The position numbers were made by a program, and so were the translations under genes. Positions 7,885 through 17,462 of a stretch of DNA of 64,000 bases are shown here, in pieces. The stretch comes from Bin87 sp964347975 (lineage in GTDB: Bacteria > Chloroflexota > Dehalococcoidia > Lucifugimonadales > UBA3495). The notes under the pieces are model-generated. The model saw only the letters and a program-made list of their open reading frames with translations, ran no database searches and had not been told where the DNA came from. Every line of letters begins with the position of its first letter. The first letter of the stretch is position 1. The DNA lies in assembly GCA_964347975.1 (NCBI GenBank), contig CAYGAY010000009.1:1-64000 (forward strand), written 5' to 3'.

Positions 7885-8900
7885 AATACCATCTCCGTGA
7901 AACCGTCATCTTGCGGTATTTCCAACGGAAGCTGTGTTCCCAACAATTTGTCCAGTTCCTCTTCGTATTGGGTAATGATGTCATCTGCCCAATCCAGCAA
8001 GTCAACAACCCGCTGTCCTGCGGGATGTGAGCTGGTCCACAGCTCCAGATTCTCCAGTCGATTATCACTCCGGTCTCCGTTGATATGGTGAACGTTTTCA
8101 TCGTCACTCAATGGCCGCCCCAAATGGCATTCCATTACGTAGCGATGTTCCAAATACCAGTTAGCCGCGCGGGATTTCTGCTTACCGAAATGACCCGGAC
8201 GCCTGACTTCAACATAGCCATCTGCCTGTAAATTACGGTCAAGGCCGACGTTGTATCTCCTTGGCGCGGCCACCGGCGCGTCCATATCTCGGCCATCCCG
8301 TTGTCGGTTATAGTGAACCTCGCACATAAACTTGCGCTTTTGTTTTCGTTCACAACCAGGCCATTGGCACTTGCCGGAGTTCCGAACCGTTTTTCGCAGT
8401 GGCGCATCCATAGGGACGCCCCTCCGCTCCCGTCGCCAGTGCAATTCGCACCATCCGTTGGCCCTGGCTGGACGGTCGCATCCGTCATACTCGCATATTG
8501 CCCCGTTGTACGAAACAACTTTGTTCCGTATTGGTGCCGCCATGTCCAAGCCGTTGCGGAAACGGTAGTGATGCGCTCGGCAATAGCCTTTTTCGACTGC
8601 TTGCCTGTCGCAGCCTTTCTGCTGGCAGATTTTCCTTTGTCCGCTAACACGCGGTGGGGCTGCCATATTCCAGCCATTACGCTGGCGTTGGGCGTGCATG
8701 CCGCACATACCGTTCTCCCGTGAGGAGCGTTGGCAATCGTTCCAAGCGCAAATTTTCACCTCGTCGCGGCGACGGCGGTTACGTACCGGAACGTCCATAT
8801 CCTTACCTTTGCTCCACCGGATATAGTGAGGGTTGCACCAGCCTCGGGCTACCACCGGGCGGTTGCACGTAGGGTACTGGCAGCTCCGCTGTTGTGTCAT
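7881..8900 (-). CDS. HNH endonuclease with five N-terminal zinc-finger repeats
   Basis: 339 residues. Residues about 1-205 carry five copies of a roughly 40-residue unit C-x4-C-x8-10-C-x2-H (for example CQYPTCNRPVVARGWCNPHY), each followed by a basic RxxxGxDMxAPxR linker. The C-terminal HNH domain (about 225-300) has EHRYVMECHLGRPLSDDENV, then HHINGDRSDNRLENLELW, matching the HNH_3-type fold. The repeats look like zinc-binding DNA-recognition modules. The start overlaps the stop of the upstream paralogue (8897-8900) and its stop overlaps the HEPN-like start (7881-7884), both ATGA. Confidence 0.85.
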   Translation of the reverse strand: MTQQRSCQYPTCNRPVVARGWCNPHYIRWSKGKDMDVPVRNRRRRDEVKICAWNDCQRSSRENGMCGMHAQRQRNGWNMAAPPRVSGQRKICQQKGCDRQAVEKGYCRAHHYRFRNGLDMAAPIRNKVVSYNGAICEYDGCDRPARANGWCELHWRRERRGVPMDAPLRKTVRNSGKCQWPGCERKQKRKFMCEVHYNRQRDGRDMDAPVAAPRRYNVGLDRNLQADGYVEVRRPGHFGKQKSRAANWYLEHRYVMECHLGRPLSDDENVHHINGDRSDNRLENLELWTSSHPAGQRVVDLLDWADDIITQYEEELDKLLGTQLPLEIPQDDGFTEMVL

Positions 8901-9793
8901 GCCTTGCTTACCTCAAGAGCCATCGGAATCTGTTTTCCCAAGAGTTTCTCCCGGTCGGACTTATATTTTTCCCGCAAAGCGTATGCCCAATTAACCAAGT
9001 CAATTACGCGCTGCCCGGCGGGTTGCTGGCTAGTCCATATTTCCAGATTGTCAAGACGGTTGTCGGCCTTATCCCCGTTGATATGGTGGATGTTCTCGCC
9101 GTCGTGCAACGGACGACCCAAGTAAGATTCCATCACATAACGGTGTTCATAGAACCACTCTCTGCCACCCGATAACCCCTTGCCGAAGTGGGTTGGGCGC
9201 CTGACCTGAACATATCCGTCTTTGGTTACTACACGGTTGAGGCCGGCTCGGCTTGTGCCCGACATTCTTATCGGGGCGTCCATATCGCGCCCTGCCAGTT
9301 GGCGCCGGTAGTGAATTCTGCACAACCCGACGCTGCTTATTTCACGCTCGCAACCGGGCCAGTGGCAAGGTCCGAATTCTCTTTTAGTGAACTCCCGGAC
9401 TGGCAAATCCATTGGTGCCCCTTTCCGAGATCGGAGATAGTGAGCATTACACCAGCCGGCCGTATGTGCTGGGAGGTCGCACTCTTCCTGGCGGCAAATG
9501 AGACCCTCATTCCGTCGTCTAACAGGAGCATCCATGTCGTGCCCGTTGCGGAATCGGACGTAGTGTAGATTGCACCAACCTGCAGTCTCAGCAGGATGGT
9601 CGCACGGTGGATGCTGGCAGATTGCATTTGCCGGCTTGCGTCGAATCGGGGTTGACATATCCCGCCCGGCACGAAACCGCGCGTAGTGCGCAGCACAAAG
9701 TCCTTTGCCCCGTGCAGGACTTTGACACCCCTTCTGGCTGCAAGTACGGCCCTTATTCCGATGTTTCACTTGGGAGCCCATATCAAGGTCCAT
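8897..9793 (-). CDS. HNH endonuclease with four N-terminal zinc-finger repeats
   Basis: About 298 residues, a paralogue of the next gene. It has four zinc-finger units (CSQKGCQSPARGKGLCAAHY; CQHPPCDHPAETAGWCNLHY; CRQEECDLPAHTAGWCNAHY; CHWPGCEREISSVGLCRIHY), then the HNH block EHRYVMESYLGRPLHDGENI and HHINGDKADNRLDNLEIW. The frame is open to 9865, inside serA. ATG codons at 9793 and 9781 lie just after the serA stop (9834) and neither has a clear ribosome site, so the start is uncertain. The two paralogues differ in finger number, suggesting fingers are gained or lost as units. Confidence 0.82.
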   Translation of the reverse strand: MDLDMGSQVKHRNKGRTCSQKGCQSPARGKGLCAAHYARFRAGRDMSTPIRRKPANAICQHPPCDHPAETAGWCNLHYVRFRNGHDMDAPVRRRNEGLICRQEECDLPAHTAGWCNAHYLRSRKGAPMDLPVREFTKREFGPCHWPGCEREISSVGLCRIHYRRQLAGRDMDAPIRMSGTSRAGLNRVVTKDGYVQVRRPTHFGKGLSGGREWFYEHRYVMESYLGRPLHDGENIHHINGDKADNRLDNLEIWTSQQPAGQRVIDLVNWAYALREKYKSDREKLLGKQIPMALEVSKA

Positions 9794-9833
9794 GTGAGAA
9801 CGTACGCAGTGGGCGCGCAGCAGTTGATGCAAC

Positions 9834-11429
9834 TTATTGCATCGCCACCACCCGCGCATTGTCAACCTGCGGCAGAGCCTTGATTTCGGCCAGGACGTCG
9901 TTGGGGATAGGGTCGTCGGATCCCACCACCATCATCGCCTGGCCGCGCGGGGCGATGCGGCCCACTTCCATAAAGCTGATGTTGATGTTGTGGCGGCCGG
10001 CCGTGGTGCCTACCGCGCCGATGATGCCGGGCTGGTCCTGATTGTCCACGAACAGCAGGTAAGGCGCGGACGGCGCAACGTCCATCCAGTAATTGTTGAC
10101 ACGCACCAGGTGGGGTTCGTCGCGCATTGACGTGCCGGCGATGGTGATGTCGTCGTCGCCGGAACCCCTTACCCGGGTATGCAACGTGGCGGTAATCAGG
10201 CTAGCGTACTCCCGGCTATCGGCGGAGGTCTGCTCTGTGATTTGCAGGCCGCGCTGCTGGGCCAGCACCGGCGCGTTGATGATGTTGACCGCCTCGCCGC
10301 TGACCGGCCCCAGCAGGCCCACCAGCGCGGCGGCCTTGAGGATGGCGGTGTTATGCTCGGCGACGTCGCCCTGGTAGCGCAGCGTGATTCCCACGAACTG
10401 CCCTTGGGCTAGACTGGTCAACAGCCGCCCGACCATGGACGCTACCGGCACATAGGGCGCGAGGATGGCGTGGATTTCCGGGGGCACGAAGGGCGCGTTG
10501 ACAGTGTTGCGGGCCGGCTGGCCATCAAGTATGGCCAGGACCTGCTCGGCGGCTTCGATGGCAACATCCCGTTGCGCCTCCTCGGTCGATGCGCCCAGGT
10601 GCGGCGTGGCGACCAGGCGCGGATGCTTCAGCAGTGGCAGATCGCCCGGCGGCTCGTTGGTGAACACGTCCAGAGCGGCTCCACCCAGACGCCCGTTTTC
10701 CAGCGCCTCCAGCAGCGCCGCCTCGTCCACCAATTCGCCACGGGCCACGTTGATGAGGCGGGCGCCGGGTTTCATCAGCGCTAGCTGCGGGCCGCTAATC
10801 AGGTTGACCGTGCCGGGAGTCAGCGGGGTGTGCAGGGTGATAAAGTCGGCCTGGGGCAGCAGCTCGTCCAGTGACATCACGGCAACGCCCAATCGCGCTG
10901 CAAAGTCGGGAGCCACAAAGGGGTCGAACGCGATCAACCGCATACCGAAACTGGCGGCGCGGCGCGCCACCTCGGAACCAACTCGGCCCAGCCCGATGAT
11001 CCCGAGCGTCTTGTTGCGGACTTCGATGCCCATGAACGCGGAACGCTGCCACTGGCCCTTTTTCATGGATGCGTAGGCTTGCGGCACGTTGCGCGCCAAC
11101 GCCAGCATCAGCGCCATGGTGTGCTCGGCAGCGGCCACAGTGTTGCCGATGGGCGCGTTGACCACCGCGACTCCCGCGCGGGTGGCGGCGTCCAGATCGA
11201 TGTTGTCCACGCCGATGCCGGCGCGGGCGACGACTTTGAGATTGTTCCCGGCAACGATAACCGGTTCCGTCACCCTGGTTTCGCTGCGCACCACCAGGGC
11301 GTCATAATCGGGAATAGTGGCAATGAGTTCGTCGGGGGAGAGTCCCCGCTTGATGTCAACGGGCACACGCTTCTTCAGCAGGTCAATGCCTTCGGATGCC
11401 ACGTTATCGGTAATCAGTACTTTGGGCAT
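9834..11429 (-). CDS. serA: D-3-phosphoglycerate dehydrogenase
   Basis: 531 residues from ATG at 11429 (MPKVLITDNVASEGIDLL), the usual start of long-type SerA; the upstream extension to 11588 is not conserved-looking. The NAD-binding GLGRVGSEVARRAASFG motif lies near residue 143, followed by the DEAALLEAL and AALDVFTNEPP dehydrogenase segments. A C-terminal intervening domain and an ACT domain (about 455-531, DNQDQPGIIGAVG) complete the enzyme. It catalyses the first step of serine synthesis, oxidising 3-phosphoglycerate. ACT-bearing forms are often serine-inhibited. It is followed directly by the HNH/HEPN run on the same strand. Confidence 0.95.
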   Translation of the reverse strand: MPKVLITDNVASEGIDLLKKRVPVDIKRGLSPDELIATIPDYDALVVRSETRVTEPVIVAGNNLKVVARAGIGVDNIDLDAATRAGVAVVNAPIGNTVAAAEHTMALMLALARNVPQAYASMKKGQWQRSAFMGIEVRNKTLGIIGLGRVGSEVARRAASFGMRLIAFDPFVAPDFAARLGVAVMSLDELLPQADFITLHTPLTPGTVNLISGPQLALMKPGARLINVARGELVDEAALLEALENGRLGGAALDVFTNEPPGDLPLLKHPRLVATPHLGASTEEAQRDVAIEAAEQVLAILDGQPARNTVNAPFVPPEIHAILAPYVPVASMVGRLLTSLAQGQFVGITLRYQGDVAEHNTAILKAAALVGLLGPVSGEAVNIINAPVLAQQRGLQITEQTSADSREYASLITATLHTRVRGSGDDDITIAGTSMRDEPHLVRVNNYWMDVAPSAPYLLFVDNQDQPGIIGAVGTTAGRHNINISFMEVGRIAPRGQAMMVVGSDDPIPNDVLAEIKALPQVDNARVVAMQ

Positions 11430-11632
11430 GGGAGAGGAAGCCTCCGGGCCGGGGCCGACAGGGGCCGCCGGAATTGCATTGCGAGGAAGGCTAGCGCATC
11501 CGGCTGGCGAATCGTGAACGAACTGACACTGTTTGCCAGCGATGGTAGCATAACGATGGTAGCATAACGGCTTTCTACTGTCATTCACCGCTGGTTGAAA
11601 CTGCTCGCCACCAAGGATTGAGGTTTCGCGCT

Positions 11633-12500
11633 ATGACCACTCAAACCACGCCCTCGCGGGCCGCCTACCGTGAACTCATCCCCATCGTCCTGCCCGACGA
11701 CTACGTCTGCTCCGACCCGGAGAAACGAGGCGATATGCTGCAAACCCCGGTCATCGACAAGAGCGGTTACTTCGTGGCTCGGCACTTCTCCGGCCGGCCC
11801 GACGTGTTTGTACGCACTGACGGCTTCATCTTTTACAATCAGTACAGCATGGACTATCACTTCCGGCCGGACCTGTACGTGGCCTTCGGCGTGGCTACGG
11901 ACGCAATTCGCCGGCGCAACGGCTACGTGATCTGGGAAGTGGGCAAGCCGCCGGACTTCGCCCTGGAGGTAGCTTCCGAAACCACCAACGAGCGGGACAC
12001 GGCGGAGAAGCCGGGCCTGTACGCCAGCGTCGGTATCATCGAATACTGGCGGGTGGACCCCACCGGGGGCGACTGGTACGGCTATCCCCTGGCTGGCGAC
12101 GTGCTGATTGACGGCATCTACCACCCCATTAATATCGAGACCGACGCCGACGGAACCATCTGGGGCTACAGCGCCGTGCTGGATTTGTGCCTGTGCTGGA
12201 ACCCGGCCTGGGACTGGGATGTTGACGACGAATCCGGGCTGCGCTTTTACGACCGCAAGACGGGCCGCTATCTCTGCGACATATCCCTGGTTGAAGCGGA
12301 ACGGGACGAGGCGGTGGCNNNNNNNNNNNNNNNNNNNNNNNNNNNNNNNNNNNNNNNNNNNNNNNNNNNNNNNNNNNNNNNNNNNNNNNNNNNNNNNNNN
12401 NNNNNNNNNNNNNNNNNNAGCGGAACGGGACGAGGCGGTGGCGGAACTGGAACAAGCCCAGGAACGCATTCGCCAACTGGAGGCGGGGCTGGGCCGCTGA
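11633..12500 (+). CDS. Uma2-family (DUF820, PD-(D/E)XK) putative endonuclease, gap in C-terminal tail
   Basis: ATG at 11633 begins MTTQTTPSRAAYRELIP. The nuclease-like core includes FRPDLYVAFGV, WEVGKPPDFALEVASETT (the D...ExK-like acidic strand), ERDTAEKPGLYASVGIIEYWRVD and GGDWYGYPL, as in Uma2 proteins that are expanded in cyanobacteria and Chloroflexota. After the core a charged tail begins (AERDEAVA), interrupted by the N gap at 12319-12418. The same AERDEAVA unit resumes after the gap in a different apparent frame and ends with a coiled-coil-like EQAQERIRQLEAGLGR at TGA 12500. The frame break is an artefact of the gap length. Confidence 0.82.
12319..12418. other. Assembly gap of 100 Ns in a repeated coiled-coil coding region
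   Basis: The sequence coding AERDEAVA ends directly at the left edge of the Ns and restarts directly at the right edge, so the gap is likely a collapsed tandem repeat. Confidence 0.97.
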
Positions 12501-12530
12501 TTGTTGCTACAAAACTTGGAGGATCTACCG

Positions 12531-13709
12531 ATGATCAACGACTTTTCCGTCCTATACGCCGGACATGTCCTTGAGGGCGACGGCATCGGGTTTGAGGGCG
12601 TTCCAGCCAACGACCGCTGGTACGACAATGACCGCCTGGCCACGGCCATGGACATCGCCCGCCAAGCCGCCATTTTCCTGGATGATCTGGGTTTCGACAC
12701 CCTCTGGATGGCGGAACATCACTTCCAGCGCGAGGGTTATGAGTGCATCCCCAACCTGCTCATTATGAGTCAGTACCTGGCCCAGCACACCAATCGCATC
12801 AAGTTCGGCTGCGGGTTCAATATCCTCCCCATGTGGCATCCCATCCGTCTGGCCGAGGATTTCGCCATGGTGGACATCCTCACCGGGGGGCGCGTGGTTT
12901 TCGGTATCGGTCGCGGCTATCACACCCGAGAGGTTGAATCCTTCGGCGCGCCCATGATCGACGGGGACGCGAACCGCGAACTCTTTGAAGAGCAGTTTGA
13001 GATCGTGATGAAGGCATTCAACAGTGACGCCTTCTCCCACCAGGGAAAGCACTACACTATTCCGCCGGATATCCCTTATCGCGGTTATGACCTCAAAGAA
13101 GTGACCTTGGTGCCCAGGCCCAAGACCCAACCCGTTGACGTCTGGCAGCCCATCGTCAGCGCGTCGGACCGGGCCTTGGACTTCATGGCCAAGTGGGGCA
13201 TCAAGGGCGTAATCCTCGGCACCGGCCAGCAGTACGTGGACGAATGGGTTCGCCGATACCAGGCCGCCAACCAGCGCGCTGGTCGTGACCTGGCGTTGGG
13301 TGAGGGTCTGTGCATCGGCCTGTGGGCCATGGTGGACGACACGACCGCCGGCGCCCGCCACCAGCTGGAACCGCTGTTCGAGGAACACGTCAAGTTCGCC
13401 GCGCCGCTGGGAATGCTCCGCTACAGCGATCAGCAAATCGCCGCCACCGGGCCCGGCGGAGTAGCTCGCCACATCGCCGCCGGCACCAATTTCCAGGAGG
13501 TTATTGACAACCGAGCCTGGTTCGCCGGCAGCCCGGAGGATACTGTTGCGTACATCCAGGAATTGCAGGATAAATATCCGGGCCTGGAACAGATAATGAT
13601 CGCCTTCCCCATGGGCGCCACCACGCAGCAGTTCAAGGACCAGATGGGCCGGTTCGCGGCCGAGGTTATGCCTCACTTCAAAAAGGAAACCGCAGCCGCG
13701 GAGGCGTGA
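12531..13709 (+). CDS. LLM-class flavin-dependent monooxygenase
   Basis: 392 residues from ATG 12531, with a GGAGG site 9 bases upstream; the frame is open to 12501 but the domain starts here. It has the bacterial-luciferase-like TIM barrel pattern: ADDLGFDTLWMAEHHF near residue 50, HTNRIKFGCGFNILPMWHPIRLAEDFAMVDILTGGRVVFGIGRGY, and a C-terminal LEQIMIAFPMG strand. Such enzymes use reduced FMN and oxygen for Baeyer-Villiger, desulfonating or hydroxylating reactions; substrate unknown. It follows the Uma2 gene by 30 bases. It is one of four members in this window. Confidence 0.93.
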   Translation: MINDFSVLYAGHVLEGDGIGFEGVPANDRWYDNDRLATAMDIARQAAIFLDDLGFDTLWMAEHHFQREGYECIPNLLIMSQYLAQHTNRIKFGCGFNILPMWHPIRLAEDFAMVDILTGGRVVFGIGRGYHTREVESFGAPMIDGDANRELFEEQFEIVMKAFNSDAFSHQGKHYTIPPDIPYRGYDLKEVTLVPRPKTQPVDVWQPIVSASDRALDFMAKWGIKGVILGTGQQYVDEWVRRYQAANQRAGRDLALGEGLCIGLWAMVDDTTAGARHQLEPLFEEHVKFAAPLGMLRYSDQQIAATGPGGVARHIAAGTNFQEVIDNRAWFAGSPEDTVAYIQELQDKYPGLEQIMIAFPMGATTQQFKDQMGRFAAEVMPHFKKETAAAEA

Positions 13710-13710
13710 A

Positions 13711-14233
13711 ATTAGGATCCGACTGGCCGACTCGCCGCCTGGCGAAGTGGTTATCCCCAACCTTGACTCTTTCTTTGGCCCCGACGCGCCCACGTTGCCG
13801 GATGCCGACGCCATCCTGCATCGCAATGGGTATGTAATCCGGGAAGTGGCGTCGGCGTCCATCGCCGATAACGACACCGGTTGGAAATGATATTTGTACG
13901 CTCGGCTGGGAGTTCTCGAATACCAGCGGTTTGACCGCACCGGCGGCGAGCTATATGGGTCGGGGCCGGCCGGAGACTATCTGAAGGATGGAGTCTATTG
14001 GCCTATTTCCATTGATACCGATGCCGACGGAGTGGAATGTGGGTACAGTCCGCTATTGCACCCCAACCTGCGCGCGGGATGGCAGATTGGAACTGCAGGA
14101 CCCGGACACCGGGGCAATTCTGCTGGACCGGCAGGGGATGCGGCTGGCTTTTGAGTTGTCACAGGCGACCTTGCGGGATCGGGATGAGAGGATACGGCAA
14201 CTGGAGGAACAGCTGTGGCTATCGGAGAAATAG
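13711..14233 (+). pseudogene. Decayed Uma2-family gene
   Basis: Recognisable Uma2 pieces occur in order: VVIPNLDSFFGPD, HRNGYVIREVAS, a TGA stop after DNDTGWK (near 13888), LYARLGVLEYQRFDRTGGELYG, ISIDTDADGVECGYSPLL, then a one-frame shift near 14088 into LQDPDTGAILLDRQGMRLAF and RDERIRQLEEQL. Compared with the intact copy at 11633 the nuclease core between REV and the YASVG segment is deleted. It therefore has at least one stop, one frameshift and one deletion, and is not functional. Confidence 0.75.
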
Positions 14234-14239
14234 CGAACC

Positions 14240-14541
14240 ATGGCCGTGCCAGGGAAAGGGGACTTGCACCGTCCCATATTGGAAATTACTGCCGAAGCAG
14301 GCTACCAGATGCGACGCCGCGAAATTGGTGTTTCCCCGGTACAGCGTTTAGAACTTACCGATTGGTCGCGCATGGGGCGACCAAAGGCGTATTCATAACC
14401 ACTTCCGGCTTCAGCAACACCGCCCACCAAACCGCAGATAACGTATCCCGGCGCAGCGAGCCCATCCGGCTGGTTGACGACAAGGAATTGGCCCGCCTAA
14501 TGATTAGGTATGGCGTTGGCGTCGTCACCGAGTTCACCTAA
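14240..14541 (+). pseudogene. Remnant of an Mrr-type restriction endonuclease
   Basis: ATG at 14240 opens MAVPGKGDLHRPILEITAEA, resembling the Mrr N-terminal winged-helix region. After a deletion and frame change the text reads KGVFITTSGFSNTAH and then IRLVDDKELARLMIRYGVGV, the conserved C-terminal end of Mrr-family type IV restriction enzymes. The central catalytic part (D...QxK) is absent. It sits between other dead genes, so it is a relic of a lost modification-dependent restriction system. Confidence 0.7.
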
Positions 14542-14925
14542 ACCGAAGCCAAGGTGAAATCTACATTTGCCGGCCAGAGAGGGTTGGCTTGGGCGTTGCC
14601 GATCAATTGTCGGCTTTGGCTTGCAGCACGGTTCGCCAATGGCCTTTGAATGCTTCGCGTCGCTGGGTCCGGTCGGTGAAAAAGCCACCCGCCTTGTCCC
14701 GGACTGCGGCACGGCTGCCCAGGCGCCAGTTAGCCGTTGTCTCCTGACGTACCCAGCCCCAGATGGCGCCATTGGTCAAAAATCGGGGCGTTGCGACCCC
14801 GACGGTAACTGGGCCGGTTTACCGGGCGCAATTTCCAGTTCGGCGTGGTCAGATAATCCCGCAGTGCGTCGCCAGATTCTTGACCAATCACGGGCTGGCG
14901 AATTGTCCCAGAGCGCCGTCAGTGG
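14542..14925. other. Intergenic stretch with possible gene debris
   Basis: No convincing gene. The minus strand contains short open pieces in different frames (for example TTPNWKLRPVNRPSYRRGRN and RLGSRAAVRDKAGGFFTDR) that look like degraded coding sequence, but I recognise no family. Confidence 0.4.
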
Positions 14926-15841
14926 TTAGGCGTGTTGCGCCCGCAACGCGCGCCGGAAGGCCGCCGAGGTGGCGGAGTTGTGGTTGCCCGCCAGTTCCAG
15001 CGCCGCTACCTCGCCGATTTCCAGGCACAGGGCTGAGCAGCAGCTGACTTGCTCGCCTCGGCTCGGACTGCTGGCGTCCACCAGAGCCGGCCCCGTGCTC
15101 CGACACCAGGGCCAGTTCGCCTTTCCGCACCCGCTTGCCCCGTAGCTCCGCATCAGCCGGCAAGTGGGTCGCGCCCACCGCACTTCGTAGTCGTCCAGTC
15201 CCACCTCCCGTTTGGCTTCTTTGAAGGCATCTTCGACGACCCAGCGCTGGCCTGCCGCCCGCACCAGTTCGGCCAAGGCCGCGTTCGCCGGACTGAAGCC
15301 GGCGTAGTAAGCCAGGTCATCGGGGTCGGCAATGCTGCGGCGCGCCAGCAGCCAATGGTTTTGGTCCGGTTCAGACCCGGGCCGGATTGATGCCCGTCCC
15401 CAATCGTAGAGACGCGGCCCCTGGCTGCCCTCTCCAGCGCTCAGGCGTTGCCACTGGTCAGCGGGTAGCTCCTGAGCCGGATCCCGAGCCGTCACCTGCG
15501 CGGGCCATGCTCCGTATCAACCCACAGCGGCTCGTTGCTCTTCACTGCCAGCACGTAGGCTATGCCCGGCTCTTCCAGTCCGGATCCCCAGATGCTCTAC
15601 CACGTACTCCCGCAGGTCGTCCCGAACCGCATCGGCATCCCAGCGGTACGTCGCCACTATACTCGGCCGGTTGCCATCCGTTCTTGCGCTCCACCGAACC
15701 CAGCAGACCCTTCAGATAGGCCAGCGCCCGCTGTCGAGGCTCACGACGACTGAACCGCCCCGCGACCCGCTGGCGCAGTGCCCGGAGAACCATCTCCCAA
15801 GCCCGTACTTCCTCTCGTTCCAGTATGACGCGGCCCATCAC
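14926..15841 (-). mobile_element. Degenerate IS701-like transposase (insertion sequence remnant)
   Basis: The N-terminal part (15841 down to about 15670) reads REPRQRALAYLKGLLGSVER and KNGWQPAEYSG. After frame shifts there are DADAVRDDLREYVVEHLG and YVLAVKSNEPLWVDTEHGP. A longer open segment follows, with NHWLLARRSIADPDDLAYYA, LAELVRAAGQRWVVEDAF and KEAKREVGLDDYEV, containing the catalytic Glu region of this DDE family. The part that should carry the first two catalytic Asp residues (VVDETGF and TGDEVYG-like blocks) is deleted. No terminal repeats were identified. The element is immobile and old. Confidence 0.72.
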
Positions 15842-15953
15842 CGACCCCTCCCCTCTCGTCAGTTGTCATACCACCCTATCACATGAAACTGCGGCTGTAA
15901 TACTAGCCCGAATAACAAGTGTGGAGCGTGGTTGCCCGCAACCTTATCACATC

Positions 15954-16786
15954 ATGGCTGAGGAGACTGCAGTGAAAATCGTCGCTGGCATTGACGTAGG
16001 CAAAGTTCACCTGGACCGGTCCGTGGCTGCTGGCCCCGTCCAGCGCTACGCCAACACTCCGGAGGGCATCGTCGACCTGGTGGCGGAACTGGCGCGACAA
16101 CCGGTTGTCCTGGCGGTGTACGAACCCACCGGCGGGTATGAAAAACCCCTGGCCGCCGTATTAGACGCTGCCGGAATACCCGCCTGCCGAGTTCATCCCA
16201 ACCGGGCCCGGGCCTACGCCCAGGCTGGGGGTCAGCTGGCCAAGACCGACCGGCGGGACGCCATGGCCCTGTCCCGATACGGCGCGGCCTTTGACTTTCC
16301 CGAAGCCCCAGAACCCGCAGACGCTCCCCGGCGGGCGCCCGGGTTTCCACCCAGCGGCACATCGCCTGGCTGGATGATGAGATTGACCGGCTGGATGCCG
16401 AGTACCAGACCTTGTTGCACAGCAGTCCGGCGCTGTCGGAAGCGGCGACTTTGTACCAGAGCGTGCCCGGCGTGGGGCTGCTGACGGCGGCCACTCTGGT
16501 GGCGGAACTGCCGGAACTGGGCCACTGTGATAGCAAGGCGGTAGTGGCCCTGGTGGGTCTGGCGCCCTGGGCCCGGGGCGGCGGCCAGCAGCGGGGGTGC
16601 CGCTCCATCCGGGGTGGGCGTGGCGCGGTGCGTCGGGCGCTGTACATGGCGGCATGGTCGGCCATCGGCGGGGCAAAGCCGGGAAAGGTGGCTTTGGTGG
16701 CGGTGATGCGGAAGTTGGTGTTGCAGCTGAACGCCATCGCCTACCGGGGTACGCCTTGGACTGCGGAACTCCCGCTCGTCAGCTGA
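15954..16786 (+). mobile_element. Broken IS110-family transposase
   Basis: ATG at 15954 starts MAEETAVKIVAGIDVGKVHL, the first DEDD-domain motif. VLAVYEPTGGYEKPL, HPNRARAYAQAGGQLAKTDR and DAMALSRYG follow. After about 16290 the frame changes: the second frame carries RVSTQRHIAWLDDEIDRLDA and VPGVGLLTAATLVAELPEL. It then shows VALVGLAPWARGGGQQRG, the Transposase_20 serine domain region, and ends at 16786. The total is about 60 residues shorter than a normal IS110 enzyme, so both a deletion and a frameshift are present. IS110 elements lack terminal inverted repeats, and none were sought further. Confidence 0.82.
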
Positions 16787-17462
16787 AAAACCCTTGACAG
16801 ACAACACAGATACTCCGGCGAAAGCCGGAGCTCGGAAACCGCAGAACACTTGATTTCCGCGACTATAATGCCGTTTCCGGTTACTGGATTCCCGCCCCGT
16901 ATCAAGTACGCGGTGACCCCGTGTCAAGCACGGGGCAGGCTGTTCTTTCGCGGGAATGACGGTAGCTAAATTGCCCATATGCGATAGCCCTACGCGCGAG
17001 GATTGTATCACTCGCGCTTCGGACTAGAATTGTCGTGGTTTTTCGGGATTTGCTCCTTTGATGGGTGGTTGGCAGTTCAGTTGGTTTGCTTCGGGTTCGG
17101 GGGTTCAGGCAGTCGGCGCTACGGCCAGAGAGCGTTTTTGCGAATTGCAGTCCTAAGTTCGCGCGTGCTGACAGTTCTCGTTTGGTTTGAACCACCCTCG
17201 CGCAGCGGTGGTGACACCCGCCGTACTGGTCTATGCGGTACCGGGGAATGAACCGGCCTGTGAGCGATAGCCAGCGGTGCAGAAGATCCGACGTGCCGCA
17301 ATGTACGGTTGCGGTGGTTGACCGTGTTACCTGAACCCCGGTGAACCCGATATTCAGCTGAGATTTCGGCAGCTGGGCCGTGGCCTTAGGCTTGCTGCCT
17401 TACGCGTGAGGTATAGTGTAAGGAACGGATGTGCTGTTATGCAAGGGGCAGGGTGTCATCAT
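16787..17462. other. Gene-free stretch with repeat fragments
   Basis: About 680 bases without a supportable gene. It contains degraded dispersed-repeat pieces (CCCGTATCAAGTACG-like and CGGGGCAGGC-like near 16895-16945) related to the interior of the MITE-like elements elsewhere, and a TATAAT at 16864-16869 with no gene clearly downstream. Confidence 0.5.

Noticed and set aside
17003..17301. Open frames between the IS110 remnant and the inverted-repeat unit
   Set aside because: Short, no ribosome sites, no domain-like text, overlapping on both strands.
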